Assembly (NCBI GenBank): GCA_949317995.1
Contig: OX439043.1
Span: 63,896,822 to 63,960,821, forward strand
Source: Acholoe squamosa
Lineage: Eukaryota > Annelida > Polychaeta > Phyllodocida > Polynoidae
Direction: 5' to 3'
Length of the DNA: 64,000 nt
Shown here one piece after another: positions 9,760 through 21,800 of this stretch. Made by a program: the position numbers and the translations under genes. Within the stretch, counting starts at the first letter, position 1. Each line of letters opens with the position of its first letter. The notes below the pieces were generated by a model. It was given only the letters and a program-made list of their open reading frames with translations, had not been told where the DNA came from and searched no databases.

Positions 9760-10190
9760 TGAGATATGGGATCTTAGTAGGATGTTCTCCACCACTTTGT
9801 CATGGTAGAGTTTGGCATGATCAAGTTGTCATATGAGAAATATCATAAGACTAGTGGTATATAGTGTAAATACATCAGGCTCATATAAAATAGTGTTATT
9901 TCCAGTTGTCACTGGTTTATTCAGCTTTAGGCAACATGTAAGAAATATCAATCATACAGTAGTTAGTATGTAGGTAATTTGTACATACCGTAAACATACA
10001 GTAATTTATAAAGTACAATGTTCAGTTCCACTCCACCTGTGAGGTATTAATAATACAGTGTCCAGCATAGTTCTAGGTGGGTTCCCACACCTAGCTCCTG
10101 ACCTGCTGCTTAGAGGAATAATGTAATAATGAGTAACTTTACCCTCTGGTGGAAGTCTTGAAGAAGATAGCCTCTGGCCACTAATGGTAG
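9760..10190. other. Non-coding stretch upstream of the retroelement leader
   Basis: AT-rich sequence without a supportable gene. If a 5' LTR is present, part of it should lie here or in the neighbouring repeat. In element sense, ACCATTAGTGGCC near 10,180 could be an LTR end (CA) followed by a primer-binding site (TGG), but I cannot match it to a tRNA. Confidence 0.4.
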
Positions 10191-10820
10191 GAAACCAATG
10201 CCTGTCTAGCATAGTTTCACCATAGTGCAGTGGTATAGCAGGTAGCAGGAGATGACTGGAGATGTTACCTCTAGAGCGGTTCTTGGTGATGTGTCTTCCT
10301 GGAGGTGCAGACAGGCTATTTGTAGCAAATCTTGGAAAAGCACCTCCAGACTGACTGGAGCCAGCAGCATCTGCCTAACTCTACAATTGTTTGAGGGGAC
10401 CCTTTCAAGTGTCACAGGGGGACAAAGGACCCCCATGGACGCCGCTATGGCCCCCATTGTCTTGGTCGGTTCTGCATCTTCAAACCCTCATAACTCGGTC
10501 GTTTATGCTTGTATAACCGCCATTTTGGGCATGCGCGGAGCTGAATGTGCCAAGATTATAATGCCCGCTGGATAGGCGCGTAACTCCCGCCGGTTTGTCT
10601 GTAGCTCACTCGGAGGTCGATTCAGTCTCCATGGCGTAACTTCCTTAATACTGGGAGTTCCGCCTTGATCTTGGGCTCATTCTGACTGTCTAATTATGGG
10701 CTTTCCATAGAATTTTTGATATTTGACCTAGGTTGCTCAGGAGCGACGCTAGAGCGACCGGAAGGTTATGGCGTCGTGCTTATGTAACCCATTGTTCAGT
10801 CCTTAGAGTGCTTCAGACAC
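10190..10820 (-). repeat. Dispersed repeat, copy 1 (candidate LTR), inverted relative to 53 kb copy
   Basis: The reverse complement of this segment aligns along most of its length with 53,140-53,765. Shared blocks include the GGTTACATAAG...CGACGCCATAA block, CCTAGGTCAAATAT-type block, a CCGCGCATGCG region and GGCTCCAGTCAGTCTGGAGG. Identity is moderate with indels. The copy lies upstream of the Gypsy-type element in the right place and sense for a 5' LTR, and the 53 kb copy stands alone as a solo LTR would, but clear TG...CA ends and target duplications were not found. Confidence 0.6.
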
Positions 10821-12706
10821 TCATGACGGCGTCAGCGGTGCTCAGGCACCCGTGACGGCCGGTTGCATTCACTTACAAGTTATTAATTTGTGCATTGAAC
10901 CATGAGGTCGCACACTGAGACCCTCATTTTTATTATATTGTGCAGTGAACCATTAGGTCGGACCCTTTGATGTCAGAGAGAGTGTTTGTAACTGACCTGG
11001 CTGGTGTGCAGTGGGGCATGAACGCTCTTATACAAAGTTTGAGCGCTCTTATAGCTCTTAGAACCAACCTATGTATTAATCTCATAGATATTCTTTGATT
11101 AATACAAAATATGTCAGAATTTATGGAATAATAAAATGGTATATCATACTTGTCAACTCTCACCTAGCATGACATTTCTTCACCAAGCCTTCAACAATAA
11201 GAGACTATGGAAACTGTATGGATTCTCATGGCTTGTACTTTGCAGAGTGGGCCTATTGAGTAAATGTCAATATGAGAATTTATGTTTCACAGAGCAAGTT
11301 CCTTTCTTACATGGCATGAAATACATATGAATCAGGAACATAATGATAGCCAAGTATATGTGATTTAGTGCATACATTAGACATAATAGCTCATTTGTTT
11401 TGTCTATGGGACATAGCACTGAATTGGAATTGCATATGTTTTACATGATATCTAAGTATCTGTTTGTCCTGGTTTGATGGGATATGAAGGTTTAATGTCT
11501 AGTGATCAGCTAGGTCACAGCTGATTAGAGCAAATATACAGGAACCCTTCATAGGCTGGTTAAAAAACTCTTATGAGTGATAATAGGGGCAGATACTTTG
11601 TCCAACATTAGCATGACAGACTGTGTGAGGAGATGTGAGCATGCGTCAAGATTCACCAACTCTCACCCACCATGACAGAACTTCATGCACAATGACACAT
11701 TATGTACTATTCTGTGTTTTGATTAGTCCATTTCAAATTTCCCTCCCATTCCTTTGTTCTCCTCCTGCTTTCAAAACAGTCAGGCAGAGGCAGCCATGGA
11801 GAACAGATCTTGTGGTAGGTGGTCACACAGTTCTAGATTGATTTGACTTGAAATCCTAAGTAATAAGCATTTATACAGTAACACATTGATATTATCTACA
11901 ATCCTTGAACATCTATCTTGTTGCTGAATTCAGCTATTTGTCTCAACACCCCAAAATAATGTAGAACTTTCTATGTGAGCAAGGCTCAGGGAAATTCTGG
12001 GGGATTCAGGCTGCCATATGGGAGTGGTCATTGTTTATCAACTTGGATGTGAGTGGGTGGTCAAAATTAGATTGCTGCTGTTTGTTTATGACCATTTCTT
12101 ATCATTTAAACAGGCATTCTCAAGACTGATACAAGGAAGATTCAACTCACACAGCTGACAGAATATCTATCCATTTTCAAGCAAAGTGGGCAACACATGA
12201 CATGCAGAGGAGAGATATCTTCAATAAGAACCAGCATGAACAGCTGAATTGATGTTAATAAAGTTATGAAATATCAGAAATCCACAACCACCTGCAACCC
12301 CCCCCCCCCCGCCTATCCCCCACCCACAAATTAGTCTGTGCGTCAATATATGTGATACTGTGTCATGACCCATGTGTCAGTGTGTGTGATAATGTGTGAT
12401 GACACATGATGTCATCATGTGTCATTGTTGGTGAAGGTTCACGCATGTTGACTCAACTTCACAAATTGGGTTGGGATGTTCACGCATGCGTCACATCTTG
12501 TCATGGTCCGTGATCACCTACGCGTCAAGTCCTAAGAGCGCATGGGGTGAGGCGGGCGCAGCATGACAAAAGTTGACACAGATTTGCTGGGATGTTATTG
12601 AAGGAGCAAGGAAGAAGAATGGAAACAACTTTTCTGCAGAAATTCAATTTACTTAGAAAATTTACATCTGTAACCTTATGAGTCAAACCCAGAGTAATTA
12701 AGTTCA
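10821..12706. other. Gene-free interval with simple sequence and a hairpin
   Basis: I see no coding sequence with recognisable motifs. It contains a poly-C run near 12,300 and a nearly perfect palindrome at 12,399-12,425 (13-base arms around one base) within a GTGTCA-rich stretch. Confidence 0.5.
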
Positions 12707-12948
12707 AGGTCGAACCCTACATGGCGAAAAATGGCTGAAATATCTCTGCGATTTTGTCCCTTGTGTTTTATGGCCCTTGTTGAGGCCATAAAATGCAAGG
12801 ACTACTGCAAAGTTGACCCTAAACCACTGTGGGATTCAGGATTAGTTGATCAATCCTTGTGTTTTATGGCCCCCACAAGGGCCATACAATGCAAGGGACA
12901 AAATCGCAGAGATATTTCAGCCATTTTTCGCCAAGTGGGATTCAACCT
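12707..12948. mobile_element. 242-bp palindromic MITE, copy 1
   Basis: The ends are inverted repeats of about 55 bp (left AGGTCGAACCCTACATGGCG, right end its near complement), containing the block ATCTCTGCGATTTTGTCCC and its complement. A second exact-length copy lies at 15,657-15,898. No target duplication was recognised, so superfamily is open. Confidence 0.85.
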
Positions 12949-15170
12949 ATGTGGAGTTTACACAAATCTTTTGAATCAAAATTAAAGAATGGGTTATATG
13001 GGTATTATGTAGTTAGTGAAAAAGTCTAAGGCAAGTTAGGAGAAATCAGGCAAGTCAGGCATTTTTCCTAAGGGTTAGGCTTAGGAAAACTTTGGTGGTT
13101 TGGTGATGTGCAAACTCCTAACTTGGCTTGGCAAGTCCAACAAATGTTTGCCGAAAGGTCTAAGATGTTCAGAATTTCTTTTTGTGTGCTTACATGAGCT
13201 TTTGAAAGCTACGATCACGTTTCAAATCGATTAACCACCAGTTGTAAGTTCAAAACCGTTCGATATTGCAATGATAATGCACTAAGCCTATGCAAGGGTT
13301 TCGCCTAAAGGGCTAAATCCACTGTCATCACACATTCTGTCAGCGAGTGACCATTTCGTCCTCATTCCGTGGTCTTTTTTTGGACGAAGTGTTGACGGAA
13401 CCATTCCGTCCAAAATAGACCAAGGAATGATGATAAAATGCTCCCTCATGGAATCGGCCAATGTTAGGGGTGCGCATTATAGGTGAGGATATAGGTATGA
13501 CAGGATTAAACTGCTAAAGCCATATCCTTGCTGTACCTAATAGACAGAGTGCATGGTAAAGTGTCGACACGACCAGTGAAGAAACTGGGAGAGGAGACAC
13601 TTTTAAGTGAAACTCAGTATTTATTTCATGACTGGCATCCTACATATGCGAGGAATTACAGTTCTTCAGCAAAAGGTTCGTTGTTTTTAGCATCCCGACT
13701 TCTCCTCAAGATAATTCCCTTGTTCTTTTGTTAACATTTCACCATAGTCGGGGTGGGTGCCGATACCGAGCCGTGGCTCGTATATTCCATTAATTCTAAT
13801 TATAACCTCCTTCCAAACCTCACTGCGATTCTAGAGATTCCACTGACGACTGAACTTCCACTTCCACAGAGGCTTCTATCTGAATAAGGACCTCATCCAC
13901 CAGACCACGTTTACCCTTGGCAAAGTCCATGAATAACTGCTCACTGTTGTTAATGTCGATGATGCCCTGCACATATCCACACATAATGTAAATGTAAGTA
14001 ATGGGATTTCCATGGAACTTTCCCAAAAGGCGAAGTATTCCACCCAGTTTCCAGTGACTGAGGACAAGGAAAGGCACCCTGCATGTCGTTGGGTGAAGCT
14101 GGACTTCTGTAACCGTTCTTCTGTTGATGATGAAACAGATGATTTTTTAATTGTTAAAGAGGTAAAACCGTCAAGTTTAAGCCCCCCCCCCCCACCCTGT
14201 CCACCAAAAAGAAGGGCTTACGAGTTGTCCAAAGTTGAGAAATAAGTGTGTGTTTTTTTTTTTCATTCAACTATAGATTCAAAAACAAATTTGTTTTTTA
14301 TGCTTATACAAGTTTGTTTTTTTTTTGTTTTAATATAAAAACATTATTTTCGGGCTTCTAAATCAAGGATGAAGGAAAATAACACGATTTTAAAGAACAT
14401 AATTTTAAGACTAGAAAACTTTAAACCAATAGACGTTTCTGTGACATTGAAAAAAAAGTGTCTTTCACAAACTTTTCTTGGCTGGACCTTTTTAGAACGT
14501 TCCCGAAAGTTAAAAAACGCACTTTATTTACCAAGTGGGACAACAGCACAGGGGAGAGCTGCAACGGGTTATAGGCAAAAGAAATTGTCAAAGAGGTAAA
14601 GATTCACACTGTGTTTCTCAACATGAAAAAAAAAAGAAAATATGAAAAGAAAAAAACTGTGTCTAACCATATGCGCAATACTAAGACCACTACGTTCATT
14701 TCGGTCAGATAAAGTATTTGAATGACCCATAGTTTTTAGCTATATAACCCTGAACTTAGAGCATGATCAAAGGAGCAAGACCTCTTGAATTTATTATAGG
14801 AAAGTTATACTCCCAAGGACACACTTTCATGTATGACCTAAGACTGCCATAGTCCTGATAGACAAAGATATGGATTACTACCATCTCTATAGAGATGGTA
14901 GAAATGGATGGATCGTTGACTTCATCATATCACAGAAGATGTCTTGTGATGGGATCTCCACAATGATCTCTACTAGTTGAGCAAGTAGTTTCTTAAAGCC
15001 CAGTCAGTGTTCCTGAGGCATTGCTGGAGCATATACTTGCTGCCGGTGTGCATAGAAGTTAACCAACTTTCTGCTTCTTAGGGTTCTCTCTCAGCATTAG
15101 GATCTGTGAACATGGATGTTGGGGCGTTGCTGTGTCCTGAAACCTGGGTTTGGCACACGGAGTAGTTTTA
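12949..15170. other. Mostly non-coding interval with one unrecognised ORF
   Basis: A minus-strand frame at 13,820-14,077 encodes 85 residues (segment GKFHGNPITYIYIMCGYVQG, acidic C-terminus) that read like a real exon because of a CCTCAG acceptor-like sequence at its start, but I do not recognise the family. The rest is A/T-rich with homopolymers. A perfect 24-bp palindrome sits at 14,878-14,901. Confidence 0.4.
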
Positions 15171-15174
15171 GACT

Positions 15175-17200
15175 GCATGATCAACTTCGCTGTCAGAGTT
15201 CTTTTGCAGCATCCATATCAGGACTGACAAAAAGAACTTGGTGACTTGATTTAGTTCTGGTTTAGATGCAATAAAGTACCGAATGGTTTGATTTTTCACG
15301 GCCATCGCTGCATGAAATTCCTTGATTTTCTGAAGTGGCCAGCAGTATCTCTTCTTGGGGATTAACCTTCAATTACAAGTTCCTCTTGTGGGAGTACCAT
15401 GGCGGGGGAGTTCTCATCAATACCGAACAGCCTGAAGTCTGATTCATCATAATATTCAGTTTTCTCTTTTTCGAGAATGGAGTGCAAGGCCATTTGGTAT
15501 ATGCTCTGGACTGTGGACTCGGTTTCTTCTTCTAATAGTGTGTTTTTTTTTCTCTCCGAACCTTCCCTCTTCAGGCACTCTCTCTTTAGGACAAGCTTCT
15601 GGTGTTTCCGATATATAGATCTGTCATTGTCAGCGCTGTAAGCTCTTGGGCATTCAAGGTCGAATCCCACATGGCGATTTAGGGCTCAAATATCTCTGCG
15701 ATTTTGTCCCTTGCACTCTTGGGGCTTTCCTGAGCCCCTATATCGCAAGGATAACTGCTTAATTGGTCTTGATTCACTGTTGGATTCGGTATAAGTTGAA
15801 CAATCCTTGCGATCTAGAAGCCCAGGAAAATCCCAAATTCGCAAGGGACAAAATCGCAGAGATATTTGAGCCCTAAATCGCCATGTGGGATTCGACCTAT
15901 ACAGAACCCGAATGGTAAAGAGTGCAAAGAATTGCACAATTTAATGGATGTCTGCAAAATGTCTGGGTCTTCTCTGAGGCAAGAAACAAATAGAGGTTCT
16001 CGTTCTTCTCTTTGTGTGAATCATCACTTCCAAGGGCTGTCATGAAGTTCTGTGCGAATTGCTGTATGTTGGCCTGGTCAAATCCATCCACCTTGTCATG
16101 ACGATTGAAATGTTACATGTTGTTCTCCAAGTATGGGTGCTCTGTTCTGCAACTGACAAGAATATTGATGTTTGATCTTGTCATGAGATCGAATAATTCC
16201 CGAACCACCTGTTTCCGAAGAAATTCATCCGGGAGGGTGTTGCGAAAGGATAGGAATTCAATTCTGTCGGAGGTGCTATTCCCAAATGGGAACTGACTAC
16301 CCTCAGGCAATGACTTTTCCCCTGTTTTGCAGCAAGGTAATAGTATATAGAATTGATTCTTAAGTTTTCAGGAATTGGGGAATGCTTCCCAGTATGACTC
16401 ACACTAAAAAGATTGATTCTGAGTGTTAGGTGAGAAGTTGGTTCTGAGCAGCAGAACAAGTAGGAACTGGAAGGTGAGTTACAACAGTTAGAATCCTTTA
16501 TCGATTCTTTTCGCAATAGCCTCCAGACCATCAAACAGTAGAAAGGTATTTTCAGGATGCTCATCTTTGGATCGCATTGCCTGATCTTTCTCATCTTTGG
16601 AACCTTGTATTGCATTCCTTATGGCGGTCTTTTTCTTCGCTATGCTTGTCAACAAAGATCACTAAATTTCTGGCTTTTAAGGGATAGTCTCCTGCACTGA
16701 CATGCTCCCCTCTTTGTTGCCTTCTTTATTCTTGCCACCTCTTGCCCAGGTAATTGCACTATGTCTCAATAGTGAAGTCTTTCCATTTCCAGGGTCCCCT
16801 TCTACAAGAACTTTCAGGAATTGTCCATCCACCTCACCAAAAACATCACTGGCACTTTGTTCATTTTGATGTAAATACATTGTACATGTATATAGAAAAA
16901 GGGAATACTGAAGGTCCATACTATAAAGACAGGCCTGTATCATGAATGTCGAGCTCAAAGTACACTTCTACATAAATGCATAGTTTACTAGTCATCATTG
17001 TCCATTCCTTGTTCAAGGATATACCTATGGGTTAGAAGTCCCTTGAGCCTCCTATCATTGTCATTGGCTGCTATCTGTAAGGTGGTAAAGATATCATCAA
17101 GCTGGCAGAAGGGGGTCTTTGTAGTGTACTCCCAGAGAGGGATCTTCCTAAGCTGCTCAATATAGAACTTCCATTGTGTGGAGAAGGACATATCTGAAAT
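15175..17200 (-). pseudogene. NACHT-domain (NLR-like) pseudogene
   Basis: In minus-strand order I can read successive pieces of an animal NACHT ATPase: a pre-NACHT linker (LDDIFTTLQIA, about 17,195-17,030, after a TTTCAG acceptor), the P-loop VEGDPGNGKTSLL (near 16,790), a Walker B-like FLLFDGLEAI (near 16,530), the NILVSCRTEHPYL segment (near 16,140), a PLNCAILCTLYH segment (near 15,920), YRKHQKLVLKR (near 15,610) and a post-NACHT stretch ending near 15,180. The pieces lie in different frames with stops between them, and a 242-bp MITE interrupts the coding region at 15,657-15,898. Intact proteins of this class are cytosolic innate immune sensors or regulators. Leucine-rich repeats and an N-terminal effector domain are not visible. 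The BEL element sits 170 bp upstream. Some breaks could be introns, but several are plain frameshifts. Confidence 0.8.
15657..15898. mobile_element. 242-bp palindromic MITE, copy 2, inserted in the NLR pseudogene
   Basis: It has the same length and the same TIRs as the copy at 12,707-12,948 (ends AGGTCGAATCCCACATGGCG and complement). It separates the TLYHSG and CPRAYSADNDRS-YRKHQKL coding pieces of the NACHT pseudogene, which would otherwise be contiguous. Confidence 0.88.
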
Positions 17201-17372
17201 GAAGGACAAGGTGTTTTTTTTTGTAGAATACGATTGGAGCTGTCGTGTGTAATACACCTACCATAAAACCAAGTGTATAAGGGCATGCGAGGTTGCGGCT
17301 CATACAAAAGAACTAGAGGTGAGCGTTAAAATGCTCAAAACTCGGAAAGACTTTTTCCTTTGTATCTATCAC

Positions 17373-18396
17373 TGTAGCTGCCTGCCCTGGTTTTAATAAG
17401 TCTTGACTGACACGTGATGACATGGTGTTGAAAAGCTTTATTTCTTCAGCATATCATACTTCCATAAGTGCCGTAAGAACTAGAATAACATAGAAAATTC
17501 ACGTAAGAATCAAATAATACAAGTGGTATACATAAACAATAGGCAAATTAAATCTCAAGTTGCACAGATTTCAGTGATACAAATTTGAGTCATAATACCG
17601 TAACGCGAGCGATACGCGCATAAACTGAAGTTAGCTCAGTTTATGGTGATACAAAATTCAGGTGATATAGAACTTTGACCATAGTATCTAGTATAATATC
17701 ATAATGTGACATAGTCAGTAACCAGTGGATACACTTTATATTCAGTGCTGCCATATATTGACAAAAACAAAGACTAGGTGTGGGTGACAAATAGCACCAA
17801 ATCCTTAAAATACATGGATAAATGTCTCAGATCATGGGGACACAATTTTATGCTTGCTGTGGGACTGGTTATATGAACACATGGCCAGACTAGATTTAAC
17901 CAGTACACATACAAGTACTCTTTAGCACCTTATTTTGAGCACTTATACACTCATAAAATACATCTTGACAATACAATGAACATCTCACCTTGTGGGCTTG
18001 TCCAGGAACAGGTACTAAAGTTACAGGGAGGTCTTAAAACATCATATTTCTTAGATTTCTACATGGCTCTGTGTTTGGTTTGTTTTTGGCTCCAAAATCT
18101 CCCTGGAAGTGGCCTCTGAGCATGCCCAAGCAGTGGTGCACTCTGGGATACAAGATGGCAGGCTCCATGGGCTGCTGTCAGACAGTGGGTTTGTAAACAT
18201 TGCTACTACATGCATATTTCAGGCTAAACACATCAATAGAACCATAGCAAATATCATTTATGGTAAGTCTGGAGTCTAAACATATTTAAACACCCTGTAG
18301 GACTTAGAAAATGACTGAGGAGTGATATATCAACAAAGGTGAGCGAGGTGAGCGATATTTGGGGTATTTGGGGGTGTATTTTCATCTGCTTTTACA
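17373..18396 (-). repeat. 3' LTR of the BEL/Pao element
   Basis: This is 1,024 bp with inverted TGTA...TACA-type ends, preceded by the target duplicate ATCAC. It is identical by eye to the other LTR except at 18,148. Confidence 0.96.
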
Positions 18397-18569
18397 CTCC
18401 CACCAAATTACACATAATCAAACTAACAAACACTATACAGAACTACTTTGATACATGTGTAATTTCAAAACTCTTACCAAAGCGACTTTACCTCATATCA
18501 ACTCGCATTTGGGCGTTGTAAGCTAATTGAGCATTTAGTCAAGTTCGAAATTCGGAATTCGTTTGAGAT

Positions 18570-18801
18570 TCAGGTAGGGGCTTCCAGGAGAACGACTATC
18601 TTCTGGATGGGCCTATCAAGAGTAGAGACCTTGTCGGTCCTTCTACCCTGTTTGTCCAACCTCTTGGTTGCTATGTGTAGCTTGACCTTTCGGACAAGTC
18701 CGTCATCATCTGGGATTGCTTCAATTACCCGGCCAAGTGGCCATTCGTTCCTTGAAGCACTCTCTTTCAATAGCACAACATCTCCTACTGTCACATTCCG
18801 T
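18570..18801 (-). CDS. Displaced C-terminal end of BEL/Pao Pol
   Basis: This short frame (TVGDVVLLKES, WPLGRVIE, ending IQKIVVLLEAPT) is the domain that normally closes BEL/Pao integrases (DUF5641 type). It is out of frame with the main Pol ORF by one base, near 18,800, where the main frame stops after NISKRQ. A single indel therefore separates it from its parent protein. Confidence 0.85.
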
Positions 18802-21800
18802 TTACTGGCGCTTCGAGATGTTATACAGGTACTCTCGTTTCCATCTGCTCCAGAATTGTTCGGTCAAGTATTGGACCCTCCTCCACCTTTTGTTCAGGTA
18901 GACATCCTCCTTGACAAACTCTCCAGGTGGCGGCAGAGCAACAGCCGATTTCATGGACAGCAGATGGTTGGGTGTGAGAGGCTGATCAGTATCGTTCACT
19001 TTGTGGATCGCTAGGGGGCGGTTGTTGACTATGGTCATGGCTTCATAGAACAGGGTTCTGAGAGAGGCCGGATCCAATCTTCCTTGACTTAGCTCAACAG
19101 TGGAGCTGAGCACACTTTTGACTGTTCTTATTTGCCGTTCCCACAGGCCCCCTGCATGGCTAGAACTTGGCGGATTGAACCTCAGGTCGCATTGCCTTTC
19201 TCCGAGGAATGCTTCGATCTTCTGAGGTTCCATTTCCTGCATTGCCACCTTCAATTCATTGCTGGCTCCGACAAAGTTAGTTCCTTGGTCGGATCTCAAC
19301 TCTCTCACAGGGCCACGAATAGCAATAAAGCATCGTAGGCCGTTGATGAAGCTATCAGTGGTCATGTCTTCTAGCATCTCTATGTGGATGGCACGTGAGT
19401 AGAAGCAGGTAAAGAGGAGACCATAGGCTTTGAAACTCCTACGACCCCGTTTGACAATGTAAGGACCGAAGCAGTCCATACCACTGTACCAGAATGGGGG
19501 AGTGGCCTCCATTCTCTCCTTGGGAAGGTCTGCCATCTTCTGCTCCTCTGGAGGTCTGCGTCCTTTCCTGCAAGTGACGCATCTATGAATGTAGTTTGCT
19601 ACTGTTTTGCTCCCACCAAGAACGCAGTAGCCATGGCCTCTTAGCTCATTTAAGGTCATGCCTCTGCCTTGGTGATTGACTCTGCCATGGTAATGTGAGA
19701 TAATCAACCGTGTGGCATTACTCTCCTTTGGAAGGATGATCGGGTTGATTTCTCCCGAAGACAGAGGTGCCTTTCTCAGTCGTCCGCCTGCTTTCAGGAT
19801 TCCATCCTCTAGGGTGGGTTCAAGTTGGGAGATCCTGTTGTCCCTTGGGAGCGTCTTGGTCTTAGACTGCAAGATTGCAACCTCTGCAGAGAATGCATGC
19901 TGCTGTACTGCCTTTATGAGCAATGCTGTGGCATTTTCACGTTCTTGGACAGTGGAAATACTGTTGGATTTGTTGCCTCTTGCACGTCTTGATAGCCTTG
20001 CTATCGCGCCTGTCAATTTGCGCCAGCTGGAGAATCGTTCTATTTTTTGTTCCCAATCAATCGGTTCAGCTGCGGTTGTCGTCTTAAAGCACTCGGTGAC
20101 ACGTACTTCAGGGTCTCCGGGTACCAACTGGTGAGCATGATCTGGAGTGACGTTGAGATCCTTTTGCCACAAGAACTCTGGTCCCCTGAACCAGTCTGAC
20201 TGGAGCAATTCTGTCACTGATGTGCCACGTGATGCAAGGTCGGCCGGGTTTTCTCCAGTTGGCACGTAGTGCCACATATCAGGGTTGGTCAGCCGTCTGA
20301 TAGCCTCGACACGGTTGGCAACGAATACATGGAAGCGTTTAGATTCGTTGCTGATGTACCCCAGGGCAACCTTTGAGTCTACCCAGAAGAACTCCTGATC
20401 AATCTTCATATCTAGCTCCTGTCTCAACCTTCGGCTCATCTTTGCCGACACAACAGCTGCAGATAGCTCAAGTCGTGGGATAGTCACAATTTTAGATGGT
20501 GCCACTCTGGATTTCCCTATAATTAGAGAACAGTGGACCTGGCCATTGCTATTTTCAGCTCTCAGGTATGAGCATGTACCATAACCCCTTGTGCTTGCAT
20601 CTGAGAAATGATGCAGCTGGGTGGTAACGGGGTGTCCAAATCCGTCGGGAAGGTAGCATCTAGGGATACTGAGTAGATCAAGCCTTTGAAGGTCTGACAT
20701 CCATGCCTCCCATTCAGGCTTAAGTTTCTCTGGGAGTGGTTCATCCCACTTCGTTCCCTGTTGGCACGTGGCTTGAAGGACTCTTTTGCCAAGCAGTGTG
20801 AATGGTGCCAGAAGGCCTAGTGGGTCATACAGAGAGGCGACCGTTGAGAGGACTGTGCGCCTGGTCTGTGGGTTGCCTTCTACACTTAGCTTGAAGGTGA
20901 ACAAATCCTTGTGGATGGACCAACGCAGACCGAGTGCTCTTTCTGAAGTAGAGGGACTTCTGTCGAAGTCAAGCTCAGCGGTATCGGTACCACGCCTCTG
21001 GGGATCAATGGTCTCCATCACGTTTTTACTGTTAGAGAGGAATTTGTGAAGGCGTAGGTTGCCTTTGGCACAAAGTTCCTTAGATTCTGTCACCAGCAGT
21101 TTGGCGTCTTCTTCGGTGGGTACACTGGTAATACCGTCATCAACATAAAAATTTCTCTTTATGAAGTCTGCTGCGAAGGGGTAGCGCTCCCCATGTTCCT
21201 TCACCAGGTACTTTAGGCCATAAGTGGCGCATCCAGGGGACGATGCCGCACCAAATAAATGGACTGTCATGCGACACTCGATTGGGTCACCGTCTAGGTC
21301 ATCCTCCCTCCACCAGAAGAATCGGAGGAAGTCGCGGTCAGGGTGGTCTACGTAGAATTGGTAGAACATTTTTTCGATGTCACAGGTTACCGCTATGGGG
21401 TGACACCGAAATCGCAACAGTACACCCACGAGGCTGTTAGTGAGGTCAGGGCCTGTGAGCAGGTGATCATTGAGTGAGGTACCACCGTGTCTCGCTGAGC
21501 AGTCAAACACTACCCTAAGCTTATTGGGCTTGGCAGGATGGTAAACACCATGATGGGGAATGTACCATGTCCCACCTGGGGTTGGCTCTTCGGTAACTAT
21601 TTCGGCATGCCCTGCCTCAAACAGACTCTTCATGAACTGTTGGTAATGATCTCTGTACTGGTGGTCCTTCTGTAACTTTCTCTTGAGACATTTTAGTCTC
21701 ACAAGGGCCGTTTTCCTGTTATCAGGGAGATTCGGACGGGTTTTGAAGGGTAACGGCATCTCGTAGTGGCCTTTGTCATTTTTGCTTATGCCACTGTCCA

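Larger units (their letters stand above)
1..9760 (-). mobile_element. Ty3/Gypsy-type env-containing LTR retroelement, 3' end cut by window edge
   Basis: The order on the minus strand is leader repeat (9.76-9.18 kb), gag (8.80-7.17 kb), pol (7.17-2.41 kb, protease-RT-RNase H-integrase) and env (1,588 to beyond base 1). Integrase downstream of RNase H with a GPY/F-like module marks a Ty3/Gypsy element, and a third ORF with a class I fusion-protein layout gives it the plan of an errantivirus. All three reading frames are open, so the copy looks recent. The 3' LTR lies outside the window. I could not fix the 5' LTR edges; the dispersed repeat at 10.19-10.82 kb is a candidate. The right limit given here is only where recognisable leader repeats stop. 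Confidence 0.85.
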
